Shown piece after piece: positions 44,023 through 51,990 of a stretch of DNA of 64,000 bases. This DNA is from Burkholderia arboris (GTDB taxonomy: Bacteria; Pseudomonadota; Gammaproteobacteria; Burkholderiales; Burkholderiaceae): contig NZ_CABVPX010000014.1 of assembly GCF_902499125.1 (NCBI RefSeq), forward strand, positions 62,001 through 126,000, given 5' to 3'. How positions within the stretch are numbered: position 1 is the first letter of the stretch; the number at the start of each line of letters is the position of its first letter. A program made the position numbers and the translations under genes. The notes under the pieces were generated by a model. The model saw only the letters and a program-made list of their open reading frames with translations, searched no databases and was not told where the DNA came from.

Positions 44023-44913
44023 ATGGAATTGCGTCAGCTCCGCTACTTCATCGCCGTTGCCGAGGAAATGAACATCACGCGGGCGGCGGAGCGGCTGCAC
44101 ATGACGCAGCCGCCGCTGAGCCGCCAGCTCCAGGCGATCGAGGACGAGATCGGCTTGCCGCTGTTCGAGCGCGGCGCGCGGCCGCTGAAACTGACCGATG
44201 CGGGGCGCGTGTTCTATGCGCAGGCGAAGCGCCTCGTCGACCAGGCCGACGAGCTCGGCCCGCTGACGCGGCGGCTCGCGCAGCTGTCGGAGCGGATCGT
44301 GATCGGTTTCGTGCCGTCGACGCTGTATGGCGCGCTGCCGGACGTGATCCGCGCGTTTCGCGAGGCGCAGCCGGACGTCGAGCTGTCGCTGATCGAAATG
44401 TTCACGCTCGAACAGCTCGGCGCGCTGAAGGGCGGGCGGATCGACGTCGGGTTCGGCCGGCTGCGCTTCGACGACGATCAACTGGTGCGCGAGGCGCTGA
44501 TCGAGGAAAAGCTGATCGCGGCGCTGCCGGTCGGGCATCCGCTCGCCGATCCGGACCGGCCGCTGACGCTCGCGGATATCGCGAACGAGACGATGATCGT
44601 CTACCCGAGCACACCGCGACCGAGCTTCGCCGACCAGCAACTGTCGGCACTGCGCGACGGCGCGGTCGTGCCGGCGGCCGTTCACGAGGTGCGCGAGCTG
44701 CAGACGGCGCTCGGGCTCGTCGCCGCGCAGGTGGGCGTGTCGCTGGTGCCGGAGAGCGTGGAGGGCGTGCGGGTGAGGGGCGTCGTCTACCGGCGGCTGC
44801 CGGAGCCGGCCGCGACGTCGCCGATCATCATGAGCCGCCGGCTGCATGGCGAAAGCGCGGCTACGGCGGCGTTCTGCGCGATTGCGCGGGAGATGATCGT
44901 GCCGGCGGCGTAG
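44023..44913 (+). CDS. catR: LysR-family activator of the catechol branch (CatR/CatM-like)
   Basis: A 296-residue LTTR with MELRQLRYFIAVAEEMNITR and RLHMTQPPLSRQLQAIEDEI, the CatM/BenM N-terminus, and GARPLKLTDAGRVFYAQAKR. The effector domain (IVIGFVPSTLYGALPDVIRA, VDVGFGRL-type) binds muconate or benzoate in relatives. It is divergent from catBAC with 91 bases between starts. It should activate the cat genes in response to cis,cis-muconate. ATG 44023 is used; another ATG at 44018 is out of frame. Confidence 0.9.
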   Translation: MELRQLRYFIAVAEEMNITRAAERLHMTQPPLSRQLQAIEDEIGLPLFERGARPLKLTDAGRVFYAQAKRLVDQADELGPLTRRLAQLSERIVIGFVPSTLYGALPDVIRAFREAQPDVELSLIEMFTLEQLGALKGGRIDVGFGRLRFDDDQLVREALIEEKLIAALPVGHPLADPDRPLTLADIANETMIVYPSTPRPSFADQQLSALRDGAVVPAAVHEVRELQTALGLVAAQVGVSLVPESVEGVRVRGVVYRRLPEPAATSPIIMSRRLHGESAATAAFCAIAREMIVPAA

Positions 44914-45070
44914 CGGTAACGGCCGACGTCGACACAATAAATCGCAACTAACGGTCGGTTTCCGCGCGCACCGCCGAATTCGGCGAGGGTGGCGCGATGA
45001 CATACCGTCCCGGCTTCCGTCGCAGCCGGCCGGCAAGCCGTCGCGCGGCGTGCCAGGCGAACGGTAACGG

Positions 45071-46030
45071 CTACCGCTTCCCGTCGAGCGTTTCCGACGG
45101 CGATTCGCCGAATTTTTCCCGATACGCGATCGCGAACCGCCCGAGGTGCGTAAACCCGCAATCGAGCGCGACATCGGCGATCCGCCGGTCGGACGCCGTG
45201 CCGCGCAGCAACTCTCGCGCATGGTCGAGCCGTGTCGCGCGCAGGTATTGCATCGGGCTCATCCCGCGGAATTGCAGGAATGCGTCGCGCAGCGTCCGTT
45301 CGGGCACGTTGGCGGCCTGGACGATATCGGCGAGCTGCAGCGGCTGCGCGTAGTGCGCGTTCACGAACTCCTGCGCGCGTCGCACGAAGCCCGGCGCCGG
45401 GTCGCGGTGCGACGCTTGCAGCACCGATGGCGGATGGCCTTCGATCAGCAGGTCGATCAGCAAGTGCTCGAGCTGCGACGCGACACGCGGGTTCGCATTC
45501 GCCCGTTCGAGCAGTTCGGGCGACCGTGCGACGAGCATCAACTGCTGGCGCCACGCGGCGAGTGCGGCGTCGCTGATGTGCAGCACGGGGTCGAGGGTCG
45601 CGCGCGGGTCGCCGGTCAGCGAACCGACGGTTGCCGCGTCGATGCGCAGCACGAACTGCTCGCAGTCGGCGGACAGCACCGCGTCGAAGGGCTCGCCGGG
45701 GGCGCACAGCACGCCGGTCTGGCCGTCGACGCCGAGTTGCCGCCCCATCGCGCGTACGTCGGCATGCCCGGACAGGCAGAACATCAGCAGGTAATAGCCG
45801 TCGACCGCGTCGACCTGCACGCGCATCGCGTCGCCGAACGCGATCGCGCCGATCCCGAGCCCGCCGAGCCTGACGAAATCCATGTGCGACGCACCGTGCA
45901 CGCGGCCGTTCGGCAGCAGTGCATGCGGCTGCATCACGCGCGAGATGCGCTCGCGCGTCTCGTCGAGATCGCGGGATTCGAACAGCCGGTGCGCGCGCAG
46001 CGCGAGCGGCTCGAACGACGTTGGGGACAT
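45071..46030 (-). CDS. andR: AraC/XylS-family regulator of anthranilate dioxygenase (AndR-like)
   Basis: A 319-residue regulator. The N-terminal half resembles the XylS/AraC-binding-like cupin ([53 protein letters not shown]). The C-terminal double HTH has [40 protein letters not shown] and [20 protein letters not shown]. It is divergent from andAc across about 210 bases; in B. cepacia DBO1 the same arrangement holds andR, which activates the and operon with anthranilate. The symbol is assigned by that synteny. Confidence 0.88.
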   Translation of the reverse strand: MSPTSFEPLALRAHRLFESRDLDETRERISRVMQPHALLPNGRVHGASHMDFVRLGGLGIGAIAFGDAMRVQVDAVDGYYLLMFCLSGHADVRAMGRQLGVDGQTGVLCAPGEPFDAVLSADCEQFVLRIDAATVGSLTGDPRATLDPVLHISDAALAAWRQQLMLVARSPELLERANANPRVASQLEHLLIDLLIEGHPPSVLQASHRDPAPGFVRRAQEFVNAHYAQPLQLADIVQAANVPERTLRDAFLQFRGMSPMQYLRATRLDHARELLRGTASDRRIADVALDCGFTHLGRFAIAYREKFGESPSETLDGKR

Positions 46031-46158
46031 GGGCCTCAGCCTTGGTATGGGCGACGTGCGCTTCGATCCGACGAATGGGTCGCGATCGTGCGACGGGTCG
46101 CGTGTGCCGCCATGCTAGCGCAGAAATCCGCCGAAAGTGGATATTGCACCGCCGCAAT

Positions 46159-46173
46159 CGCACTTTCCGGATA
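46159..46173 (+). promoter_or_regulatory. candidate XylS/AndR-type half-site upstream of andAc
   Basis: CGCA-N6-GGATA matches the XylS half-site TGCA-N6-GGNTA at all but one position. A TGCA 14 bases upstream (46145-46148) could start a second, weaker half-site. The pair lies 71 to 99 bases before andAc. Confidence 0.4.
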
Positions 46174-46243
46174 GACGGCGAATATTAGCTTTTCAAAAAT
46201 CGGCTCCATGCATTCAACGCAACGGATCGACAAGGAGTCCGAC

Positions 46244-47515
46244 ATGGAGCAGACAGAATCGCCCGTCGTTTTCGCCGCACGCGGCGACGCATCCGACGTG
46301 ACCTTTCCGCACGACGATGGCTCGCGCGTGCCGTACAAGGTGTTCAGCTCGCGTGCGGTCTACGATCGCGAGCAGGAGCGCATTTTCCGCGGGCCGACGT
46401 GGAACTTCGTCGCGCTCGAAGCCGAAATCCCGAAGGCCGGCGACTTCAAGAGCACGTTCGTCGGCGACACGCCGGTGGTCGTCACGCGCACCGAGGACGG
46501 CACGCTCTCGGCGTGGGTGAACCGCTGCGCGCACCGCGGCGCGCAGGTGTGCCGCAAGTCGCGCGGCAACGCGAGCTCGCATACGTGCGTGTATCACCAG
46601 TGGAGCTTCGACAACCAGGGCAACCTGCTCGGCGTGCCGTTCCGGCGCGGCCAGAAGGGGATGACCGGGATGCCGGCCGACTTCGACCCGAAGCAGCACG
46701 GGCTGCGCCAGCTGCGCGTCGACAGCTATCGCGGGCTCGTGTTCGCGAGCTTCAGCGACGAGGTCGCGCCGCTGCCCGAGTATCTCGGCGAGCAGATGCG
46801 CCCGTGGATCGACCGCATTTTCCACAAGCCGATCGAGTATCTCGGTTGTACGCGCCAGTATTCGAAGTCGAACTGGAAGCTGTACATGGAGAACGTGAAG
46901 GATCCGTATCACGCGAGCATGCTGCACCTGTTCCATACGACCTTCAACATCTTCCGCGTCGGGATGAAGGCGCGCTCGATTCCGGATGCAAACCACGGCC
47001 TGCACAGCATCATCACGGTGACGAAGACGAACGACGACACGTCGGCCGCGTACAAGCAGCAGAACATCCGTTCGTTCGACGAGGGCTTCCACCTCGAGGA
47101 CGAATCGATCCTCGATCTCGTGTCGGAATACGACGAGGATTGCACGAACCATATCCAGCCGATCTTCCCGCAGCTCGTGATCCAGCAGATCCACAACACG
47201 CTGGTCGCACGGCAGATCCTGCCGAAGGGCCCCGACAACTTCGAGCTGATCTTCCACTTCTTCGGTTACGCGGACGACACGCCCGAACTGCGCGCGCTGC
47301 GCATCAAGCAGGCGAACCTCGTCGGGCCGGCCGGCTACATCTCGATGGAAGACACGGAAGCGACCGAGCTCGTGCAGCGCGGCACGGTGCGCGATGCCGA
47401 TGCGACGTCGGTGATCGAGATGTCGCGCGGCAATCCGGACCAGCAGGACACGGTAATCACCGAGAGCCTGATCCGCAAGTTCTGGGTCGGCTACCAGAAG
47501 CTGATGGGCTATTGA
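46244..47515 (+). CDS. andAc: anthranilate 1,2-dioxygenase, large oxygenase subunit
   Basis: A 423-residue ring-hydroxylating oxygenase alpha subunit. The Rieske centre is CAHRGAQVC followed 11 residues later by CVYHQW (C-x-H ... C-x2-H). The catalytic domain has MENVKDPYHASMLHLFHTTF with the two histidines for mononuclear iron. It belongs to the three-component AndA type rather than the AntABC type. It adds O2 to anthranilate, giving catechol, CO2 and ammonia after spontaneous steps. ATG 46244 has AAGGAG at 46232-46237; an upstream ATG at 46208 is less likely. Confidence 0.95.
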   Translation: MEQTESPVVFAARGDASDVTFPHDDGSRVPYKVFSSRAVYDREQERIFRGPTWNFVALEAEIPKAGDFKSTFVGDTPVVVTRTEDGTLSAWVNRCAHRGAQVCRKSRGNASSHTCVYHQWSFDNQGNLLGVPFRRGQKGMTGMPADFDPKQHGLRQLRVDSYRGLVFASFSDEVAPLPEYLGEQMRPWIDRIFHKPIEYLGCTRQYSKSNWKLYMENVKDPYHASMLHLFHTTFNIFRVGMKARSIPDANHGLHSIITVTKTNDDTSAAYKQQNIRSFDEGFHLEDESILDLVSEYDEDCTNHIQPIFPQLVIQQIHNTLVARQILPKGPDNFELIFHFFGYADDTPELRALRIKQANLVGPAGYISMEDTEATELVQRGTVRDADATSVIEMSRGNPDQQDTVITESLIRKFWVGYQKLMGY

Positions 47516-47529
47516 GGCGGGAGCGAAAA

Positions 47530-48006
47530 ATGACGGAAGACATGAAGACGTGGTTCGAGATTTACATGCTCCAGAACCGCTATATCGGGCACCTCGACAA
47601 CGACCGGCTCGAACACTGGCCGGAGATGTTCACCGAGGACTGCCTGTACGAAATCGTGCCGAAGGAAAACGCCGATCTCGGGCTGCCGGTCGGGATCGTC
47701 CACTGCACGAACCAGCGGATGCTGCGCGACCGCGTGGTGTCGCTGCGGCACGCGAACATCTACGAAGAGCACACGTACCGGCACATGACGTCGGGCCTGA
47801 CGATCGTCGCCGAGCGCGACGGCGAGATCGATACCGAGAGCAACTACGTCGTCGTGCAGACGCGCAGCAACGGCGAATCGAACGTGTATCAGGCCGGCAA
47901 GTACTACGACACGGTCGTGCGCACGCCCGACGGGCTGCGCTACAAGACCAAGCGGGTGATCTACGACACGTCGCGCGTGCAGACGCTGCTCGCGACGCCG
48001 ATCTGA
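47530..48006 (+). CDS. andAd: anthranilate 1,2-dioxygenase, small oxygenase subunit
   Basis: A 158-residue beta subunit of the ring-hydroxylating dioxygenase family (NTF2-like fold): WFEIYMLQNRYIGHLDNDRL, WPEMFTEDCLYEIVP, RVVSLRHANIYEEHTYRHM, VYQAGKYYDTVV. It gives structural support to the alpha3-beta3 hexamer. ATG 47530 lies 14 bases after andAc with a GAG-rich ribosome-binding site. Confidence 0.94.
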   Translation: MTEDMKTWFEIYMLQNRYIGHLDNDRLEHWPEMFTEDCLYEIVPKENADLGLPVGIVHCTNQRMLRDRVVSLRHANIYEEHTYRHMTSGLTIVAERDGEIDTESNYVVVQTRSNGESNVYQAGKYYDTVVRTPDGLRYKTKRVIYDTSRVQTLLATPI

Positions 48007-48023
48007 CGAAGCAAGGAACAGAC

Positions 48024-48350
48024 ATGACCGAAGCAACGCTGGCCGAGTGGCATCCGCTCGGCGCTTTCGACGAATTCTCCGAGGACGAACCGGCGGCGCG
48101 CGTCGCCGGCCAGAAGCCGATCGCCATATTCCGGATCGGCGACGAACTGTTTGCGATGCACGACCTCTGTACGCACGGCCATGCGCGGCTGTCCGAAGGC
48201 TACGTGGAGGACGGCTGTGTCGAATGTCCGCTGCACCAGGGGCTGATCGACATCCGCACCGGTGCGCCGAAATGCGCGCCGATCACGGAGCCGGTGCGGA
48301 CCTATCCGATCCGGATCGTCGACGGCCAGGTGGAAGTCAATGTCGGCTGA
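48024..48350 (+). CDS. andAb: anthranilate dioxygenase Rieske ferredoxin
   Basis: A 108-residue ferredoxin carrying one Rieske cluster: CTHGHARLSEGYVEDGCVEC, then PLHQG (C-x-H ... C-x2-H). It shuttles electrons from the AndAa reductase to the oxygenase. ATG 48024 with AAGGA at 48013-48017. Its stop overlaps the start of andAa (ATG 48340) by 11 bases, implying translational coupling. Confidence 0.94.
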   Translation: MTEATLAEWHPLGAFDEFSEDEPAARVAGQKPIAIFRIGDELFAMHDLCTHGHARLSEGYVEDGCVECPLHQGLIDIRTGAPKCAPITEPVRTYPIRIVDGQVEVNVG

Positions 48351-49560
48351 TCCGTTCGTGATCGCCGGCGCCGGCCACGCGGCGCGGCGCACGGCCGAAG
48401 CGCTGCGCGAACGCGACGCGGCGGCGCGCATCGTGATGATCGGCGCGGAGCGCGCACTGCCGTACGACCGGCCCGCGCTGTCGAAGGACGCGCTGCTGAC
48501 GGACGGCGGCGAGCAGCGCGCGTTCGTGCGCGATGCGGCGTGGTACGACGCGCAACGCATCGAGCTGCGGCTCGGCACGCGCGTCGATGCGATCGAGCGC
48601 GATGCGCAGCGCGTGCGGCTCGACGACGGCACGACGTTGCCGTACGCACGGCTCGTGCTCGCGACGGGTTCGCGCGTGCGCACGTTCGGCGGTGCAATCG
48701 ACGAAGGCGTCGTGCCGCACTACGTCCGCACGGTGGACGATGCGCGTGCATTGCGTGCGCAACTTGCTTCGGGTCGTCGCGTGGCGGTGCTCGGCGGCGG
48801 TTTCATCGGGCTGGAGGTCGCGGCGGCGGCACGCCAGCTTGGTTGCGACGTGGCGGTGATCGATCCGGCGCCGCGTTTGCTGCAGCGTGCGTTGCCGGAC
48901 GTGGTTGGCGCATATGCGCGCCAGTTGCACGATGCGCGCGGCGTGGTGTTCCAGATGGCGACGCTGCCCAGCGCGATCCGTCGCGCACCGGGCGGCGGCG
49001 CGATCGTCGAGACCGATCGCGGTGACGTGCAGGCCGACATCGTCGTGGTCGGTATCGGCGTGGTGCCGAACATCGAGCTGGCGCAGGCGGCCGGGCTCGA
49101 CGTCGACAACGGGATCCGCGTCGATGCGGGCTGCCGCACGGCCGATCCGGCGATCTTCGCGGCGGGCGAGGTGACGATGCACTTCAATCCGCTGCTCGGG
49201 CGTCACGTGCGGATCGAGTCGTGGCAGGTGGCCGAAAACCAGCCGGCCGTCGCGGCCGCGAACCTGCTCGGCGCCGACGACACCTATGCCGAGCTGCCGT
49301 GGCTGTGGTCCGATCAGTACGATTGCAACCTGCAGATGCTCGGGCTGTTCGGCAGCGAACGCACGATCGTCGTGCGCGGCGATCCGGCGAGCGGGCCATT
49401 CACGGTGTTCGGGCTCGGCGGCGACGGCAGGATCGTCGCGGTGGCCGCGGCGAACCTCGGGCGCGACATCGGCGCGTCGCGCCGCCTGATCGCGGCAGGG
49501 GCGGTGCCCGATCCGGTGAAGCTGGCCGATCCGGCGGTGAACCTGAAGTCGTTCATGTAG
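48340..49560 (+). CDS. andAa: anthranilate dioxygenase ferredoxin reductase
   Basis: A 406-residue flavoprotein of the BphA4/TodA class. The FAD motif VIAGAGHAARRTAEALRE opens the protein, RVAVLGGGFIGLEVAAAARQ is the NAD(H) motif, and TADPAIFAAGEV is the second FAD contact. The C-terminal domain (LPWLWSDQYDCNLQMLGLFG) is the reductase dimer-type domain. It transfers electrons from NADH to the Rieske ferredoxin. It starts within the end of andAb and closes the and operon; length and order equal the DBO1 operon. Confidence 0.94.
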   Translation: MSADPFVIAGAGHAARRTAEALRERDAAARIVMIGAERALPYDRPALSKDALLTDGGEQRAFVRDAAWYDAQRIELRLGTRVDAIERDAQRVRLDDGTTLPYARLVLATGSRVRTFGGAIDEGVVPHYVRTVDDARALRAQLASGRRVAVLGGGFIGLEVAAAARQLGCDVAVIDPAPRLLQRALPDVVGAYARQLHDARGVVFQMATLPSAIRRAPGGGAIVETDRGDVQADIVVVGIGVVPNIELAQAAGLDVDNGIRVDAGCRTADPAIFAAGEVTMHFNPLLGRHVRIESWQVAENQPAVAAANLLGADDTYAELPWLWSDQYDCNLQMLGLFGSERTIVVRGDPASGPFTVFGLGGDGRIVAVAAANLGRDIGASRRLIAAGAVPDPVKLADPAVNLKSFM

Positions 49561-49667
49561 GAACGGGATGCGCGGCGCGTGCGCCGTGCATCCCGACTCC
49601 GCCTGCGCGTTTGTCGGCCGCGGCGAAATCGGGGATATTAGCGGCATCGCCGATCCGCCGGTCCTCC

Positions 49668-50954
49668 ATGACGCCCGACAAAGCTCTCGAACTGAAACGC
49701 AGCAAGCGCCGCGCCCTGTGGCTGCTGCTGGCCGCCGTCGCGGTGTTCGTCACGACGATCCTGCTGCCGCGCGGCCCGTGGGTCGACGGCGTCAAGGCCG
49801 TGGCCGAAGCCGCAATGGTCGGCGCGCTCGCCGACTGGTTCGCGGTCGTCGCGCTGTTCCGCCGCGTGCCGATCCCGTTCGTGTCGCGCCATACCGAGAT
49901 CATTCCGAAGAACAAGGACAAGATCGCCGACAACCTCGCGGTGTTCGTGCGCGAGAAATTCCTCGGTCCCGACGCGCTCGCCGCGCAGATCCGCCAGCAC
50001 GATCCCGCGCGGAAACTCGGCGCATGGCTCGGCGAACCCGCGAACACCGATGCGCTCGGCGGTTACGTGACGAAGCTGATGAGCTTCGCGCTCGACATGA
50101 CCGACGACGCGCGGATCCAGTCGTTCGTGCACGATGCGTTCCGCGCGGTGATCGACCGGGTCGACCTGTCGCAATCGGCCGGCGCGATTCTCGATACGCT
50201 GACGAAGGACGGCCGCCACCAGGTGCTGCTCGACGACGCGATCGAACAGGTAGTCGACGTGCTCGACAAGGAAGAGAACCGCGAGGTGATCGCGGGCTTC
50301 ATCGTCGAATGGCTGAAGACGCAGTATCCGAAGGTCGAGAAGATCATGCCGACGCAGTGGTTCGGCGAGAACGGCGCGCGGATGCTCGCGAGCGCGGTGA
50401 GCCGTGTGCTCGAAGACGTGGCGGCCGACCCCGAGCACGAGTTGCGGCAACGTTTCGACCGGACGGTCGTGCGGCTGACCGAGCGGCTGAAGCACGATCC
50501 CGCATTCATCGCGAAGGGCGAGGAGATCAGGCGCTATATCCGCGACGGCGATGCATTCAACGAATATGTGCGCGACCTGTGGGACCAGTTGCGCGCGTGG
50601 CTGAAGGCCGATCTCGCGCGTACCGATTCGGCGCTGCACCGGCAGGCCGCGACGCTCGGCGGCTGGCTCGGCGCGCGGCTCGCCGAGAGCCCGGCACTGC
50701 GCGCGTCGCTGAACGAACACGTCGAGCGCGCCGTACACGAGATGGCGCCGGATTTCGCCGATTTCCTGATGCGCCATATTCGCGACACGGTGCGCAACTG
50801 GGATGCGCGAGAGATGTCGCGTCAGATCGAGCTGAACATCGGCAAGGATCTGCAATACATCCGCATCAACGGTACGCTGGTCGGCGGGCTGATCGGGCTC
50901 GGGCTGTATCTGGTGTCGCTGGTGCCGCGCTGGGCGGCCGGCTGGCTGCATTGA
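49668..50954 (+). CDS. DUF445-family membrane protein
   Basis: A 428-residue protein. The N-terminal membrane part (about 15-35 and 45-75: LWLLLAAVAVFVTTILL, AAMVGALADWFAVVALFRRV) is followed by RHTEIIPKNKDKIADNLAVF, the DUF445 signature. A long helical soluble region with repeated AR(I/L)...L patterns follows, and a final TM helix lies near the C-terminus (NGTLVGGLIGLGLYLVSLV). It is an inner-membrane protein of unknown function. ATG 49668 is used; a long upstream extension overlaps andAa and is not credible. It is 107 bases after andAa. Confidence 0.87.
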   Translation: MTPDKALELKRSKRRALWLLLAAVAVFVTTILLPRGPWVDGVKAVAEAAMVGALADWFAVVALFRRVPIPFVSRHTEIIPKNKDKIADNLAVFVREKFLGPDALAAQIRQHDPARKLGAWLGEPANTDALGGYVTKLMSFALDMTDDARIQSFVHDAFRAVIDRVDLSQSAGAILDTLTKDGRHQVLLDDAIEQVVDVLDKEENREVIAGFIVEWLKTQYPKVEKIMPTQWFGENGARMLASAVSRVLEDVAADPEHELRQRFDRTVVRLTERLKHDPAFIAKGEEIRRYIRDGDAFNEYVRDLWDQLRAWLKADLARTDSALHRQAATLGGWLGARLAESPALRASLNEHVERAVHEMAPDFADFLMRHIRDTVRNWDAREMSRQIELNIGKDLQYIRINGTLVGGLIGLGLYLVSLVPRWAAGWLH

Positions 50955-51003
50955 CGCGGCCGGCGGGGAGCGCGCAGACGGCGCGATGCCGCGCGCCCGC
51001 GCA

Positions 51004-51303
51004 TCACGCGTGCGCTTTCGAGCCGTGCAACTGCAGGCCGAGCGCCTTGATGACCTTCAGGATCGTGCCGAAGCTCGGGTTGCCGTCGTGCGACAGCGCC
51101 TTGTACAGCCCTTCGCGCGACAGCCCCGCATCGCGCGCGACCTGCGACATGCCGCGTGCACGGGCGATCACGCCTAGCGCGTGCGCGATGAAGGCTGGAT
51201 CGTCGCCGGCCTCGTGCAGGCACGCGTCGAAGTAGTCGGCCATGTCGTCTGCGGTTTTCAGGTGTTCGGCCGAATCCCACGGCCGGGTCTTGATCTTGTC
51301 CAT
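51004..51303 (-). CDS. antitoxin of HigA-like (TIGR02684) type
   Basis: A 99-residue protein with a Xre-type helix-turn-helix: AHALGVIARARGMSQVARDA, GLSREGLYKALSHDGNPSFG and TILKVIKALGLQL. This is the addiction-module antidote family whose gene follows the toxin gene. It should neutralise the adjacent RelE/HigB-like toxin and repress the operon. It begins three bases after the toxin stop codon. Confidence 0.88.
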   Translation of the reverse strand: MDKIKTRPWDSAEHLKTADDMADYFDACLHEAGDDPAFIAHALGVIARARGMSQVARDAGLSREGLYKALSHDGNPSFGTILKVIKALGLQLHGSKAHA

Positions 51304-51306
51304 CGA

Positions 51307-51645
51307 TCACTCCATGTCGAGGTGCGCAAGCATCGCGTGTGCGGCGCGGATATCGGCCTGTTGCGTCGATTTATCGCCGCCGCAGAGCAGGATCACCCAG
51401 CGCATTCCACGCCGGACGTAGTAGACGCGATAGCCGGGCCCGTGATCGATGCGCATTTCGACGATGGGCGAGCCGGCGGATTTCCAGTCGCCCGGATTGC
51501 CCATCGAGAGGCGGTCGATGCGCGCCTGGATGCGGCGCCTGGCGATGCGATCGGACAGGCCGGCAAACCAGGCGTCGAAGACGGCGGTGGTCCGGACGCT
51601 GAACGTAGGCGCACTGTAGGGCACCGATTGCAGTATGTCAACCAT
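51307..51645 (-). CDS. toxin of RelE/HigB-like (TIGR02683) type
   Basis: A 112-residue RelE-superfamily protein: ARRRIQARIDRLSMGNPGDW, EMRIDHGPGYRVYYVRRG and LCGGDKSTQQADIRAAHAM match the TIGR02683 killer family closely. It would cleave mRNA on the ribosome. Toxin-first order. ATG 51645 lies within the palindrome AACCATGGTT (51640-51649), a possible autoregulatory operator. The first 16 residues before SVRTTAVFDAWF are poorly matched, so a later start is possible. Confidence 0.87.
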   Translation of the reverse strand: MVDILQSVPYSAPTFSVRTTAVFDAWFAGLSDRIARRRIQARIDRLSMGNPGDWKSAGSPIVEMRIDHGPGYRVYYVRRGMRWVILLCGGDKSTQQADIRAAHAMLAHLDME

Positions 51646-51990
51646 GGTTCACATGCGAGGAGGCGGGTGGCGGGTTGTTTCGTGGCTGCTACGGTAGGGC
51701 CGCCCGCTTCGTTTGTGTGTGGATTGGCCATCCGGCCGAAGCCGGAATTCCGCGAATCCGTCTACAATCAAAAACGTCTTTGCCGCCCGTGCGCGTTTGC
51801 CGCGCGCGGGCGGATCCGTTCGTTCTCCGGTATGGCCGGAGGCGCCGCCGCGCATTGCAAGCGCGTATTGCGCGGCGGGAAGTGCCGTGGTTTGTGTCCA
51901 GTAGGTCAGCGTCCGCGTGCCGTAGGCCGGCGCGCGTTATGAACGCCGCGTGTCCGTAGGCCGGGCAGGCGGCATAACCGAGAGTCCCCC
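51646..51990 (+). promoter_or_regulatory. divergent region with long leader of the ALS-like gene
   Basis: 345 bases. TACAAT at 51763-51768 is the best -10; transcription from there would give a leader of about 215 bases. The leader holds a hairpin, CCGCCCG (51783-51789) with CGGGCGG (51807-51813), and a direct repeat CCGTAGGCCGG (51920-51930 and 51954-51964). No known riboswitch consensus was recognised, and no TPP-type CUGAGA is present. Confidence 0.4.

Noticed and set aside
41863..45222. 1119-codon minus-strand open frame
   Set aside because: Only its last 300 codons are catA; the remainder is antisense or out of frame over catB and catR.
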